Positions 1-10,733 of a DNA stretch of 13,259 bases are shown here, one piece after another (the stretch's first letter is position 1; every line of letters starts with the position of its first letter). The stretch covers positions 1 through 13,259 of the forward strand of contig JBCCGE010000090.1 of assembly GCA_039029455.1 (NCBI GenBank), given 5' to 3'. A program made the position numbers and the translations under genes. This stretch comes from JBCCGE01 sp039029455. GTDB lineage: Bacteria; Pseudomonadota; Gammaproteobacteria; Arenicellales; Poriferihabitantaceae. The notes beneath the pieces were generated by a model. The model was not told the origin of the DNA, made no database searches, and saw only the letters and a list, made by a program, of their open reading frames with translations.

Positions 1-272
1 ATTTCTCGCTCGCCAGCTTAATTAACCTGTTGTTAGGCAGCCTGATTTTTAGCTTTCAGAACTGCAAAAATCTCCTGCGATCGCAGCTAAGCGTCGCACG
101 AGGTATGGTATTCGCGCTGTTTGCCACGCCATAAGGCGCACCCGGAATGACAGCCGACCGGGTTGTCTGGCCTGTTTGTCGACCCGCTAAATTCGCGAGG
201 CTCGAACCATTTTGGGCTTTATAAAGCCCCGTTTATCGTTCTGACCTGAGTCAGTTCGAGTCGATTTGAAGT
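1..272 (-). promoter_or_regulatory. Structured rpsL-rpsG intercistronic region (rpsG expected just beyond the edge)
   Basis: There is no open frame on the minus strand here, and at least 272 bases follow the rpsL stop without a gene. Five inverted repeats are visible: 241-254 (stem CTGAC/GTCAG), 214-229 (perfect 16-base palindrome), 140-163 (stem ACCCGG/CCGGGT), 127-138 (CGCC/GGCG with a four-base loop) and 75-86 (perfect 12-base palindrome). In E. coli the rpsL-rpsG spacer is about 100 nt and is the site where S7 represses its own operon. By position this region is the equivalent. The left-most bases (minus-strand GGCGAGCGAGAAAT) could be the run-up to an rpsG start codon outside the window. 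No convincing promoter or T-tract terminator was seen. The S7 role is inferred from position only. Confidence 0.55.
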
Positions 273-647
273 CTACGACTTAGGACGCTTCGCGCCGTAT
301 TTTGAACGGCCCTGACGACGATCCGACACACCCGAAGTATCCAGTGCGCCACGAACCGTGTGGTAGCGAACGCCAGGCAAATCCTTTACTCGACCACCCC
401 TTAGCAGCACTACTGAGTGCTCCTGAAGGTTGTGGCCTTCACCACCAATATAGGTAGTTACCTCAAAACCGTTGGTCAATCGCACACGTGCAACCTTACG
501 CAGAGCTGAGTTCGGCTTTTTCGGCGTTGTCGTGTAGACGCGAGTGCAGACACCCCGCTTTTGCGGACAAGCCTGCAAAGCCGGTACATTCGACTTTTTG
601 ACTTGTTTCTTACGCGGGTTTCTAACCAGTTGGTTTAGCGTAGGCAT
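273..647 (-). CDS. rpsL: 30S ribosomal protein S12
   Basis: S12 sits at the interface of the small subunit and takes part in decoding in the A site; it is the classical streptomycin target. The 124-residue product is full length (E. coli 124) and aligns end to end. The core motif TTTPKKPNSALRKVARVRL covers residues 39-57, and GGRVKDLPGVRYHTVRGALD covers 84-103. Lys43 and Lys88 (Lys42/Lys87 in mature E. coli numbering) are present, the usual streptomycin-sensitive state. Asp89, the residue that RimO methylthiolates in E. coli, is also present. The start is ATG with only a modest upstream purine stretch (ACGGAAAA, GGA 11 nt away). It is the first gene of the str operon, after a terminator and promoter that separate it from rpoC. 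It ends in TAG. Confidence 0.98.
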   Translation of the reverse strand: MPTLNQLVRNPRKKQVKKSNVPALQACPQKRGVCTRVYTTTPKKPNSALRKVARVRLTNGFEVTTYIGGEGHNLQEHSVVLLRGGRVKDLPGVRYHTVRGALDTSGVSDRRQGRSKYGAKRPKS

Positions 648-895
648 CTGAACAATTTTCCGTCGGTTTACTGTTTTCTAAGTTCACTAAAATTGTCGAC
701 CTGCAAGGTTGATCGCTGGCAGGAACTCGACATTCTCGCTCGACTTCTCGACATTCCGGACTTTTCGAAAACTGCAAAACCCTCCCAAGGCTCATCAAAA
801 CGAGTTGCCAAACGGAAGGTTCGGGTATTGGCACATCGATCGAAAGATGATGTGACTTTCGCAGATTCCCAACAGTTTCCGGTCTGTCTGCGAGG
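648..895 (-). promoter_or_regulatory. Long 5' leader of rpsL (str operon)
   Basis: The region lies between the predicted transcription start (near 894-896) and the rpsL start codon and has no supported gene. It opens with two adjacent hairpins: 860-892 (CGCAGA/TCTGCG, with an inner ACAG/CTGT stem) and 841-861 (CGAAAG/CTTTCG). They share two bases, so they either stack or compete. Farther down are three CTCGAC copies (plus-strand reading) at 726-731, 739-744 and 747-752, and a small stem at 699-709. A leader of this length before rpsL suggests RNA-level control. No known family is recognised and the ligand, if any, is unknown. Confidence 0.5.
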
Positions 896-901
896 GCGGC
901 G

Positions 902-931
902 ATTCTATGCGTTTGGCCGTTTTAAAGTCAA
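902..931 (-). promoter_or_regulatory. Sigma70-type promoter of the rpsL (str) operon
   Basis: On the minus strand a -35 box TTGACT (931-926) and a -10 box TAGAAT (907-902) are separated by 18 bases. Each matches the consensus at 5 of 6 positions. It lies about 25 bases past the rpoC terminator and would start transcription near 894-896. Position, orientation and match all fit a primary promoter for rpsL and the genes beyond it. Confidence 0.75.
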
Positions 932-955
932 GGCAAAAACCCCCAAATACCGCAT

Positions 956-991
956 AAAAAAAGGCGACACCGCCATCGCGATGCCGCCCTT
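956..991 (-). terminator. Rho-independent terminator after rpoC
   Basis: Twenty bases past the rpoC stop the minus strand reads GGCG-GTGT-CGCC (974-963) followed directly by seven T (962-956). An outer pairing AAGG(G)CG/CGCCTT (991-985 with 966-961) can enclose the same bases. A GC-rich stem with an uninterrupted T7 tract is a standard intrinsic terminator and should end the rplKAJL-rpoBC transcript. Confidence 0.85.
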
Positions 992-1010
992 ATCAGACTT
1001 TCGGTGCGAC

Positions 1011-4000
1011 CTATTCGGTGCTTTCCGCGACGACAATCTCGTCAAGTGCTGCACCATCGTCATCCACGCCGCCCAAAAGCTCTACAAGCTCTTGATTTTT
1101 AGCAGCATTTTCCTGTCTCAGGCGTTTTCGGTCCTGATGAAATGCAAGTCCGGTACCGGCCGGTATAAGACGCCCGACAATGACATTTTCCTTGAGTCCG
1201 CGCAGCTGATCGACTTTTCCAGTCACTGAAGCCGCGGTCAGAACCCGGGTGGTCTCCTGGAAAGATGCCGCTGAGATGAACGATTCAGTGGTCAGCGACG
1301 CCTTGGTAATACCCAGCAGTTCAGGTGCAAATTCCGCGGGTTCCTTACCTTCGGCCGCAAGTTTGTCATTGTCGTCGAGCAGAATGGCTTTTTCTACCTG
1401 TTCGCCAGGCAGATAACTGGAGTCACCCACACTGGTAATGCGCACTTTTCGGAGCATCTGACGAACAATCACCTCAATGTGCTTATCGTTGATTTTTACG
1501 CCCTGCAGCTGATAAACATCCTGAACCTCATCAACGATGTAGTCTGCAAGCGCAACAACGCCTCGGTATTCGAGAATATCGCTCGCCAGCGGTGGCCCAT
1601 CCACGACAACCTCACCACGTTCCACAGTCTCACCCTCGAAAACATTAATTCGACGGGTTTTGGGAATCAGCGTATCGTGGTTTTCACCATCTTTGCTGGT
1701 GATCACCAGTCGGTGTTTGCTTTTGGTTTCGCGACCGAACGACACAATACCGGAAGCTTCTGCAAGAATCGCCGGCTCTTTGGGTTTTCTGGCCTCGAAC
1801 AGCTCGGCCACACGTGGCAAACCACCGGTAATATCCCGTGTTTTCGAGGATTCCTGAGGAATTCTCGCCAGAACATCGCCGTTTTGGACCTGCTGTCCGT
1901 CTTCGAGCATCACGATTGAATCCGGTGGCAGCTGATATCGTGCGTCGACGTCGGTGCCCGGAATTTTTACCGGCTTGCCGTCACTGTCGATCAGACTGAT
2001 TGTCGGTCGAATATCGTGTGCACTGCCGCGACGTCGCTGAGGATCGAGAACCACGTATGTGCTGCGACCAGTTAGTTCGTCAGTCTGCATGTTTACAGTG
2101 ACGCCCTCGACCACATCTGTAAAGACCACTTTTCCGCCGACTTCAGTGATGATGGGATGCGTGTGGGGATCCCACTGTGCGACAACATCACCAATCGACA
2201 CATCTGAGCCTTCCGTGACAGATAATACCGCGCCGTATGGAAGTTTGTGTCTCTCGCGATCGCGACCGTGACCATCCTGAACAACCAGCTCAGAGGAACG
2301 GGTCACAACGACATGCTTACCATCACTGTTCTCAACCAGTTTTACACCTTTCAGGTGAATCTTACCTTCGTTTTTCAACTCAACCTGACTGACAACCGAA
2401 GACCCCGATGCCGCGCCACCGATATGGAATGTGCGCATAGTCAGCTGCGTTCCAGGCTCACCGATCGACTGCGCTGCGATAACTCCAACCGCCTCACCTT
2501 TGTTGATCACATGGCCTCGTCCCAGATCACGACCATAGCACTTGGCGCAAACACCATACCGGGTTTCACAAGTCACTGCCGATCGCACTTCAACTTCGTG
2601 AATGTTTGCATTCTCGATTGCTTCGACCCCAGCCTCATCGATCATGCTATCTCGGGAGATAATCACAGAACCGTCTACTGGATCGACGATGTCTCCGGTA
2701 GGGAAACGTCCCAGAATCCGATCGGACAGAGGCACAACCACTTCACCGCCCTGAACATGCGCTTCACGCAGCAGTCCGCGGTCAGTTCCACAGTCGTCCT
2801 CGGTAATCACGAGATCTTGGCATACATCGACCAACCGTCGAGTCAGATAGCCCGAGTTGGCCGTTTTTAGCGCTGTGTCAGCGAGGCCCTTGCGCGCGCC
2901 GTGCGTGGAAATAAAGTACTGCAGTACATTCAGACCTTCGCGAAAATTAGCCGTGATCGGTGTCTCAATGATTGATCCATCCGGTTTGGCCATCAGGCCA
3001 CGCATACCGGCAAGCTGACGAATCTGGGCGTGTGAACCTCGGGCGCCGGAGTCAGCCATCATATAGATTGAATTGAAACTGTCCTGTTCAACGGATTCAC
3101 CTTCTTTGTTCTGAACTTTATCTACTCCAAGTTCTTTCATCATGGAATCGGCAACCTGTTCCGAAGTACGGGTCCAGATATCAATGACCTTGTTGTACCG
3201 CTCACCGTCTGTCAACAGACCTGCACCGTACTGCTCCTGAATTTCAACAACCTCTTTTTGTGCAGTGTCAAGGATTTTTTCCTTGTTGGCGGGAATCACC
3301 ATATCGTCCACACCAATAGAAATTCCTGCCAGCGCTGCCATCCGGAACCCGGTATACATCAGCTGGTCGGCAAAAATAACCGTCTCTTTCAGCCCAACCA
3401 TCCGATATGACGTGTTGATTAGTTCGGAAATGGTTTTCTTTTTCATCGGCCGGTCGATAACCGAGAAATCGAGACCCTTAGGCAATATTTCAAACAGTAA
3501 TGCACGACCAACGGTGGTATCGACCACGCGCGACTCACCGGTCGGTTCGCCATTATCATATACAGGCATACGAACATTGACCCGGGCATGCAGGTGAGCC
3601 TGACCGGTCTCATTCGCCCGTCGTACTTCGTTGATATCGGAAAAGTACATTCCGGTGCCTTTGGCGTCGGCACTCTCCCGGGTCATGTAGTACAGCCCGA
3701 GCACGATGTCCTGTGAGGGCACAATAATCGGTTCGCCGTTTGCCGGTGACAGAATATTATTTGTAGACATCATCAACGAGCGCGCTTCAAGCTGCGCTTC
3801 AATTGAGAGCGGCACATGTACCGCCATCTGGTCGCCGTCAAAGTCAGCATTGTAGGGTGTGCAAACCAGCGGATGCAGCTGTATCGCCTTACCTTCAATC
3901 AGTACGGGCTCAAAAGCCTGAATGCCCAGTCTGTGAAGTGTGGGCGCTCGGTTAAGCATCACCGGGTGTTCTCGAATGACTTCCTCGAGGATATCCCAGA

Positions 4001-5222
4001 CCACTGGCTCCTCGGTTTCGACCATTTTCTTTGCCTGTTTAATCGTGTTGGCAAGGCCGCGCAGCTCAAGTTTGCTGAAGATGAATGGCTTGAATAATTC
4101 AAGCGCCATCTTTTTGGGCAGTCCGCACTGATGCAACTTCAGAGTCGGTCCAACAACAATAACCGATCGACCTGAATAGTCGACGCGTTTACCCAGCAGG
4201 TTCTGACGAAAACGCCCCTGCTTGCCTTTGATCATGTCTGAAATCGATTTCAGCTGACGCTTGTTGGCACCGGTGATTGCCTTTCCGCGACGACCGTTAT
4301 CCAGCAATGCATCGACGGCCTCCTGCAGCATACGCTTTTCGTTGCGCACAATCAGATCAGGTGCATTCAGATCCAGCAGCCGCTTCAGACGGTTGTTTCG
4401 GTTGATAACCCGACGATAGAGATCGTTCAGGTCCGAGGTCGCAAATCGCCCGCCTTCCAGAGGCACCAGTGGACGCAGATCCGGTGGCAATACCGGAAGT
4501 ACATCCATAATCATCCACGACGGTTTATTGCCGGAGTTGATAAACGCCTCGAGCACTTTGAGCCGGCTGGTAAACTTTTTGATCTTGGTTTCCGACTTGG
4601 TTGCCGCAAGCTCTTCCCGAAGGAGATTGGCTTCAGCTTCAAGATCCAGTTCACTGAGCAGCTGCCGAATGGCTTCCGCCCCCATACCAGCCTCGAAGTT
4701 GTCACCAAATGTCTCGATTGCGTCCAGATAGGATTCTTCCGTCAACAGCGATCCGCGCTCAAATTCAGTATCGCCGGGATCGATAATGACATAAGCCTCA
4801 AAATACAACACACGCTCCATCTCACGAACCGTCATATCGAGCAAAAGTCCAAGTCTGGACGGCAGCGATTTCAGGAACCAGATGTGCGCACACGGTGCTG
4901 CAAGATCAATATGCCCCATGCGTTCGCGTCGAACCTTGGACAAAGTGACCTCCACGCCACATTTTTCGCAAATGACACCACGATGCTTAAGTCGCTTGTA
5001 CTTGCCGCATAAACACTCATAGTCGCTGACCGGCCCAAACAACTTGGCACAGAAAAGGCCATCGCGCTCAGGGCGGAAGGTACGGTAGTTAATCGTCTCC
5101 GGCTTTTTGACTTCACCAAACGACCAGGAGCGGATTTTCTCCGGTGATGCGATACCAACACGAATTGAATCAAAGTCTTCAACCGTATCGTTCTGTTTAA
5201 ACAGGTTAAAAATGTCTCTCAT
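1011..5222 (-). CDS. rpoC: DNA-directed RNA polymerase subunit beta'
   Basis: This is the largest core subunit of RNA polymerase, forming the clamp and half of the active site. It has 1403 residues (E. coli 1407) and is collinear throughout. The N-terminal zinc-binding Cys70, Cys72, Cys85 and Cys88 lie at exactly the E. coli positions. The catalytic loop NADFDGD at 458-464 carries the three Mg-binding aspartates. A bridge-helix segment lies near 770-800. The second zinc site is Cys811, Cys885, Cys892 and Cys895. The trigger-loop region is near 912-938 (QSIGEPGTQLTMRTFHIGG). The C-terminal tail is acidic, as in relatives. The ATG start has an AGAGG Shine-Dalgarno 9 nt upstream. It lies 32 bp after rpoB and is surely co-transcribed and co-assembled with it. 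It ends in TAG, and an intrinsic terminator follows. No frameshift or missing catalytic residue is seen. Confidence 0.99.
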   Translation of the reverse strand: MRDIFNLFKQNDTVEDFDSIRVGIASPEKIRSWSFGEVKKPETINYRTFRPERDGLFCAKLFGPVSDYECLCGKYKRLKHRGVICEKCGVEVTLSKVRRERMGHIDLAAPCAHIWFLKSLPSRLGLLLDMTVREMERVLYFEAYVIIDPGDTEFERGSLLTEESYLDAIETFGDNFEAGMGAEAIRQLLSELDLEAEANLLREELAATKSETKIKKFTSRLKVLEAFINSGNKPSWMIMDVLPVLPPDLRPLVPLEGGRFATSDLNDLYRRVINRNNRLKRLLDLNAPDLIVRNEKRMLQEAVDALLDNGRRGKAITGANKRQLKSISDMIKGKQGRFRQNLLGKRVDYSGRSVIVVGPTLKLHQCGLPKKMALELFKPFIFSKLELRGLANTIKQAKKMVETEEPVVWDILEEVIREHPVMLNRAPTLHRLGIQAFEPVLIEGKAIQLHPLVCTPYNADFDGDQMAVHVPLSIEAQLEARSLMMSTNNILSPANGEPIIVPSQDIVLGLYYMTRESADAKGTGMYFSDINEVRRANETGQAHLHARVNVRMPVYDNGEPTGESRVVDTTVGRALLFEILPKGLDFSVIDRPMKKKTISELINTSYRMVGLKETVIFADQLMYTGFRMAALAGISIGVDDMVIPANKEKILDTAQKEVVEIQEQYGAGLLTDGERYNKVIDIWTRTSEQVADSMMKELGVDKVQNKEGESVEQDSFNSIYMMADSGARGSHAQIRQLAGMRGLMAKPDGSIIETPITANFREGLNVLQYFISTHGARKGLADTALKTANSGYLTRRLVDVCQDLVITEDDCGTDRGLLREAHVQGGEVVVPLSDRILGRFPTGDIVDPVDGSVIISRDSMIDEAGVEAIENANIHEVEVRSAVTCETRYGVCAKCYGRDLGRGHVINKGEAVGVIAAQSIGEPGTQLTMRTFHIGGAASGSSVVSQVELKNEGKIHLKGVKLVENSDGKHVVVTRSSELVVQDGHGRDRERHKLPYGAVLSVTEGSDVSIGDVVAQWDPHTHPIITEVGGKVVFTDVVEGVTVNMQTDELTGRSTYVVLDPQRRRGSAHDIRPTISLIDSDGKPVKIPGTDVDARYQLPPDSIVMLEDGQQVQNGDVLARIPQESSKTRDITGGLPRVAELFEARKPKEPAILAEASGIVSFGRETKSKHRLVITSKDGENHDTLIPKTRRINVFEGETVERGEVVVDGPPLASDILEYRGVVALADYIVDEVQDVYQLQGVKINDKHIEVIVRQMLRKVRITSVGDSSYLPGEQVEKAILLDDNDKLAAEGKEPAEFAPELLGITKASLTTESFISAASFQETTRVLTAASVTGKVDQLRGLKENVIVGRLIPAGTGLAFHQDRKRLRQENAAKNQELVELLGGVDDDGAALDEIVVAESTE

Positions 5223-5254
5223 TTTGTTCTGCCTCTATATATGGTTGAAGTTGA

Positions 5255-9334
<4,080 letters not shown>

Positions 9335-9340
9335 GTGTTG

Positions 9341-9346
9341 CCCTCT
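9341..9346 (-). promoter_or_regulatory. Ribosome binding site deciding the rpoB start
   Basis: On the minus strand AGAGGG lies 6 bases before the ATG at 9334. The upstream in-frame ATG at 9388 has no such site and falls in the loop of a hairpin, so the 9334 start is preferred. Confidence 0.85.
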
Positions 9347-9372
9347 AAGTCTGATCGCGCCAAGGGTATCTA

Positions 9373-9397
9373 TGAACAGCCCGATCATTACTGTTCA
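9373..9397 (-). promoter_or_regulatory. Hairpin in the rpoB leader
   Basis: A perfect 7-bp stem TGAACAG/CTGTTCA encloses an 11-base loop. It lies about 38 bases upstream of the rpoB start and its loop holds a spurious in-frame ATG. The role is unknown; it may be part of the processed 5' end of the rpoB message. Confidence 0.4.
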
Positions 9398-9417
9398 GAG
9401 ATAAATCTGTTTTTGTG

Positions 9418-9437
9418 CAGGCTCTGGTAAAAGCCTG
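9418..9437 (-). promoter_or_regulatory. Hairpin downstream of the rplL-rpoB T-tract
   Basis: A perfect 6-bp stem CAGGCT/AGCCTG has an 8-base loop. It overlaps by three bases (9435-9437) the 3' arm of the possible anti-terminator stem that pairs 9451-9457 with 9435-9441, so the two structures would compete. Confidence 0.4.
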
Positions 9438-9473
9438 AAAAAAAACCGACTTTTCAGTTTCTTTTGGGTCAGT
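9438..9473 (-). terminator. Attenuator-like weak terminator between rplL and rpoB
   Basis: The minus strand has a 6-bp stem ACTGAC/GTCGGT (9473-9468 with 9450-9445, one G-U pair, 17-base loop) running into eight T (9445-9438). The stem is weak, as expected for partial termination. E. coli has a known attenuator after rplL that lowers rpoBC transcription relative to the ribosomal proteins, and this element sits at the same place. An alternative 7-bp stem, CTGAAAA/TTTTCAG (9457-9451 with 9441-9435), would bury the T-tract. Confidence 0.6.
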
Positions 9474-9499
9474 AATTTTGCTGCCCCAGATACGCAAAA

Positions 9500-9529
9500 C
9501 GCAGAGGCCGGTTTACACCGACCACTGCG
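9500..9529 (-). promoter_or_regulatory. Long GNRA-capped hairpin just after rplL
   Basis: The 30 bases fold into a 13-position stem with one T-T mismatch and one G-U pair, capped by GTAA (a GNRA tetraloop in RNA). It begins 19 bases past the rplL stop and is followed on the minus strand by TTTTGCG. It could be a transcript stabiliser, a leaky terminator with a short T-tract, or a double-strand processing site comparable to the RNase III site known between E. coli rplL and rpoB. Confidence 0.6.
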
Positions 9530-9548
9530 ATCTGCATGCAGAATTCAA

Positions 9549-9938
9549 CTACTTCAGCTCAACCGCAGCACCGGCCTCTTCAAGCTGCTTTTTCATTTCT
9601 TCTGCTTCGTCTTTAGTGACGCCTTCTTTTACCGGAGCTGGTGCGCTTTCAACCAGATCTTTTGCCTCTTTCAGGCCCAGACCGGTGATGCCACGAACCG
9701 CTTTGATGACACCCACTTTCTTGTCACCAAAACCCGCCAGTACAACGTCAAATTCAGTTTTCTCTTCGCCGCCGCCAGCGCCTGCGTCGCCGCCCGCTGC
9801 TGCAGGACCCGCAGCAACCGCAACCGCAGCAGAAGCTGAAACGCCAAATTTCTCTTCCATATCTTTGATCAACTCAGACAGGTCAAGAACAGACATCTCG
9901 GCAATCGCGTCGAGTATTTCTTCTTTACTTAAAGCCAT
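9549..9938 (-). CDS. rplL: 50S ribosomal protein L7/L12
   Basis: This is the flexible stalk protein. Several copies bind L10 and recruit translation GTPases (EF-Tu, EF-G, IF2). It has 129 residues against 121 in E. coli. The N-terminal dimerisation and L10-binding domain is about 1-33 (ending MEEKFGVSA). The Ala/Gly-rich hinge is about 34-58, and the globular C-terminal domain about 60-129 contains KAVRGITGLGLKEAKDLVE. The extra length is almost all in the hinge, which is unusually glycine-rich (GGDAGAGGG). A strong AGGAGT site lies 7 nt before the ATG. It follows rplJ by 57 bp. It ends in TAG, and an attenuator-like region separates it from rpoB. Confidence 0.98.
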   Translation of the reverse strand: MALSKEEILDAIAEMSVLDLSELIKDMEEKFGVSASAAVAVAAGPAAAGGDAGAGGGEEKTEFDVVLAGFGDKKVGVIKAVRGITGLGLKEAKDLVESAPAPVKEGVTKDEAEEMKKQLEEAGAAVELK

Positions 9939-9995
9939 GGTAATTACTCCTAATAGCTAGAACACAAATTGTTAAATGGACATTCAGTCAGACAG

Positions 9996-10520
9996 CTACG
10001 CCGCTTCCTTTGATTCCGCAACTGCTGCCAGTGTGCGGACGAATTTTCCGGGTACTTCGTTCATGGTTGAAACCAGCTTCTGAACAGGCGCATTAATCGT
10101 ACCCATCAGTTTGGCAATCAACTCGTCGCGACCCGGCAGCTTGGACAGACTCTCAATCATCTTCTGATCCATCACCTCGCCATTCATGGCGCCGGCTGTG
10201 ATCTTCAGAAGATCGTTGTCTTTTGCAAACTTGGACATCACCTTGGCAACCGCGACAGGGTCTTCAGATGCCGAGAAGATGACCGGGCCGACAAAGTGCT
10301 CGGTCAAGCACTCGAAATCGGAACCCTTGATAACGCGTTTCGCAAGATTGTTCTTCACAACCCTGACCCACACGCCTTCGTTTCGCGCGTCCTTACGCAG
10401 TTCGGTTAGCTGGGCAACTGTCAATCCACGATACTCAGCCACGACACCAGCCTGAGCCGAAGCAATCGCCTCGGTCACTTCGCTGATGACGGCCTTTTTC
10501 TGATCGAGACTTAAGCTCAT
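9996..10520 (-). CDS. rplJ: 50S ribosomal protein L10
   Basis: L10 is the base of the ribosomal stalk: it binds 23S rRNA next to L11 and carries L7/L12 dimers on its C-terminal helix. The product is 174 residues (E. coli 165) beginning MSLSLDQKKAVISEV. The rRNA-binding N-terminal part is collinear with E. coli (VVAEYRGLTVAQLTELR at 26-42, FECLTEHFVGP at 69-79). The C-terminal tail VRTLAAVAESKEAA is also conserved. An in-frame GTG three codons upstream (10529) lies one base from the GGGAG site and is disfavoured; the ATG is 10 nt from it. In the family, the L10-L12 complex binds the leader of its own mRNA and represses rplJL, and a fitting leader is present at 10532-10655. It ends in TAG. Confidence 0.97.
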   Translation of the reverse strand: MSLSLDQKKAVISEVTEAIASAQAGVVAEYRGLTVAQLTELRKDARNEGVWVRVVKNNLAKRVIKGSDFECLTEHFVGPVIFSASEDPVAVAKVMSKFAKDNDLLKITAGAMNGEVMDQKMIESLSKLPGRDELIAKLMGTINAPVQKLVSTMNEVPGKFVRTLAAVAESKEAA

Positions 10521-10531
10521 ATTAAGCACGC

Positions 10532-10655
10532 TCCCATTGAAAAATGGTGTCCTGCATCAGGGGAATTCCTGACTTCGGGCCACCGTCTACGCTGGCTGCG
10601 ATACCAATAAACCATTCATTGGTCACGCAATTAAAAGCCTGTCGGCTCACCAGCG
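10532..10655 (-). promoter_or_regulatory. L10 (rplJ) mRNA leader, autoregulatory
   Basis: The 213-bp gap before rplJ folds into a clear branched structure. An outer stem CGCTGG/CCAGCG (10650-10655 with 10590-10595) encloses two arms. Arm one is AGCC/GGCT (10647-10636). Arm two is TGCG..ACCAAT/ATTGGT..CGCA (10629-10597) with a two-by-two internal loop. Below it lie a hairpin TCAGG/CCTGA (10557-10572) and a hairpin CCATT/AATGG (10534-10547) whose 3' arm runs into the rplJ Shine-Dalgarno GGGAG (10531-10535). In E. coli the L10-L12 complex binds this leader and blocks rplJ translation. The fold is seen in the sequence; the protein binding is inferred from family knowledge and position. Confidence 0.7.
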
Positions 10656-10733
10656 GTCTTTGACGATTCATCTGCCTGCACACAGTCAAATATCAAACGT
10701 GACTAAACAGACGAACCCCAAACTCTGATTAAC

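Noticed and set aside
622..834. 70-codon minus-strand open frame in the rpsL leader overlapping the rpsL start
   Set aside because: It has a GTG start without a Shine-Dalgarno site and an unremarkable composition, and it overlaps rpsL out of frame by 26 bases. A leader peptide role cannot be excluded but nothing supports it.
693..1229. 178-codon plus-strand open frame spanning the rpoC-rpsL gap and the 3' end of rpoC
   Set aside because: It starts with TTG, has no ribosome site, runs antisense through the rpoC terminator and the rpsL promoter, overlaps conserved rpoC coding by over 200 bases, and its product resembles nothing I recognise.
2247..2870. 207-codon plus-strand open frame inside rpoC
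   Set aside because: It is antisense to the conserved beta' region and so is a shadow of constrained codons.
9335..9388. N-terminal extension of RpoB from the ATG at 9388
   Set aside because: The 18 extra residues are not in any RpoB I know, there is no ribosome site, and a good one exists for the 9334 start.
10521..10529. GTG start for rplJ three codons upstream
   Set aside because: It is only one base from the GGGAG site, too close for initiation, and the family N-terminus fits the ATG at 10520.
10665..10733. Possible separate promoter for rplJL upstream of the L10 leader
   Set aside because: TTGACT is present on the minus strand but no acceptable -10 box lies at 16-18 bases. It is not supported, though E. 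coli has a promoter in this gap.
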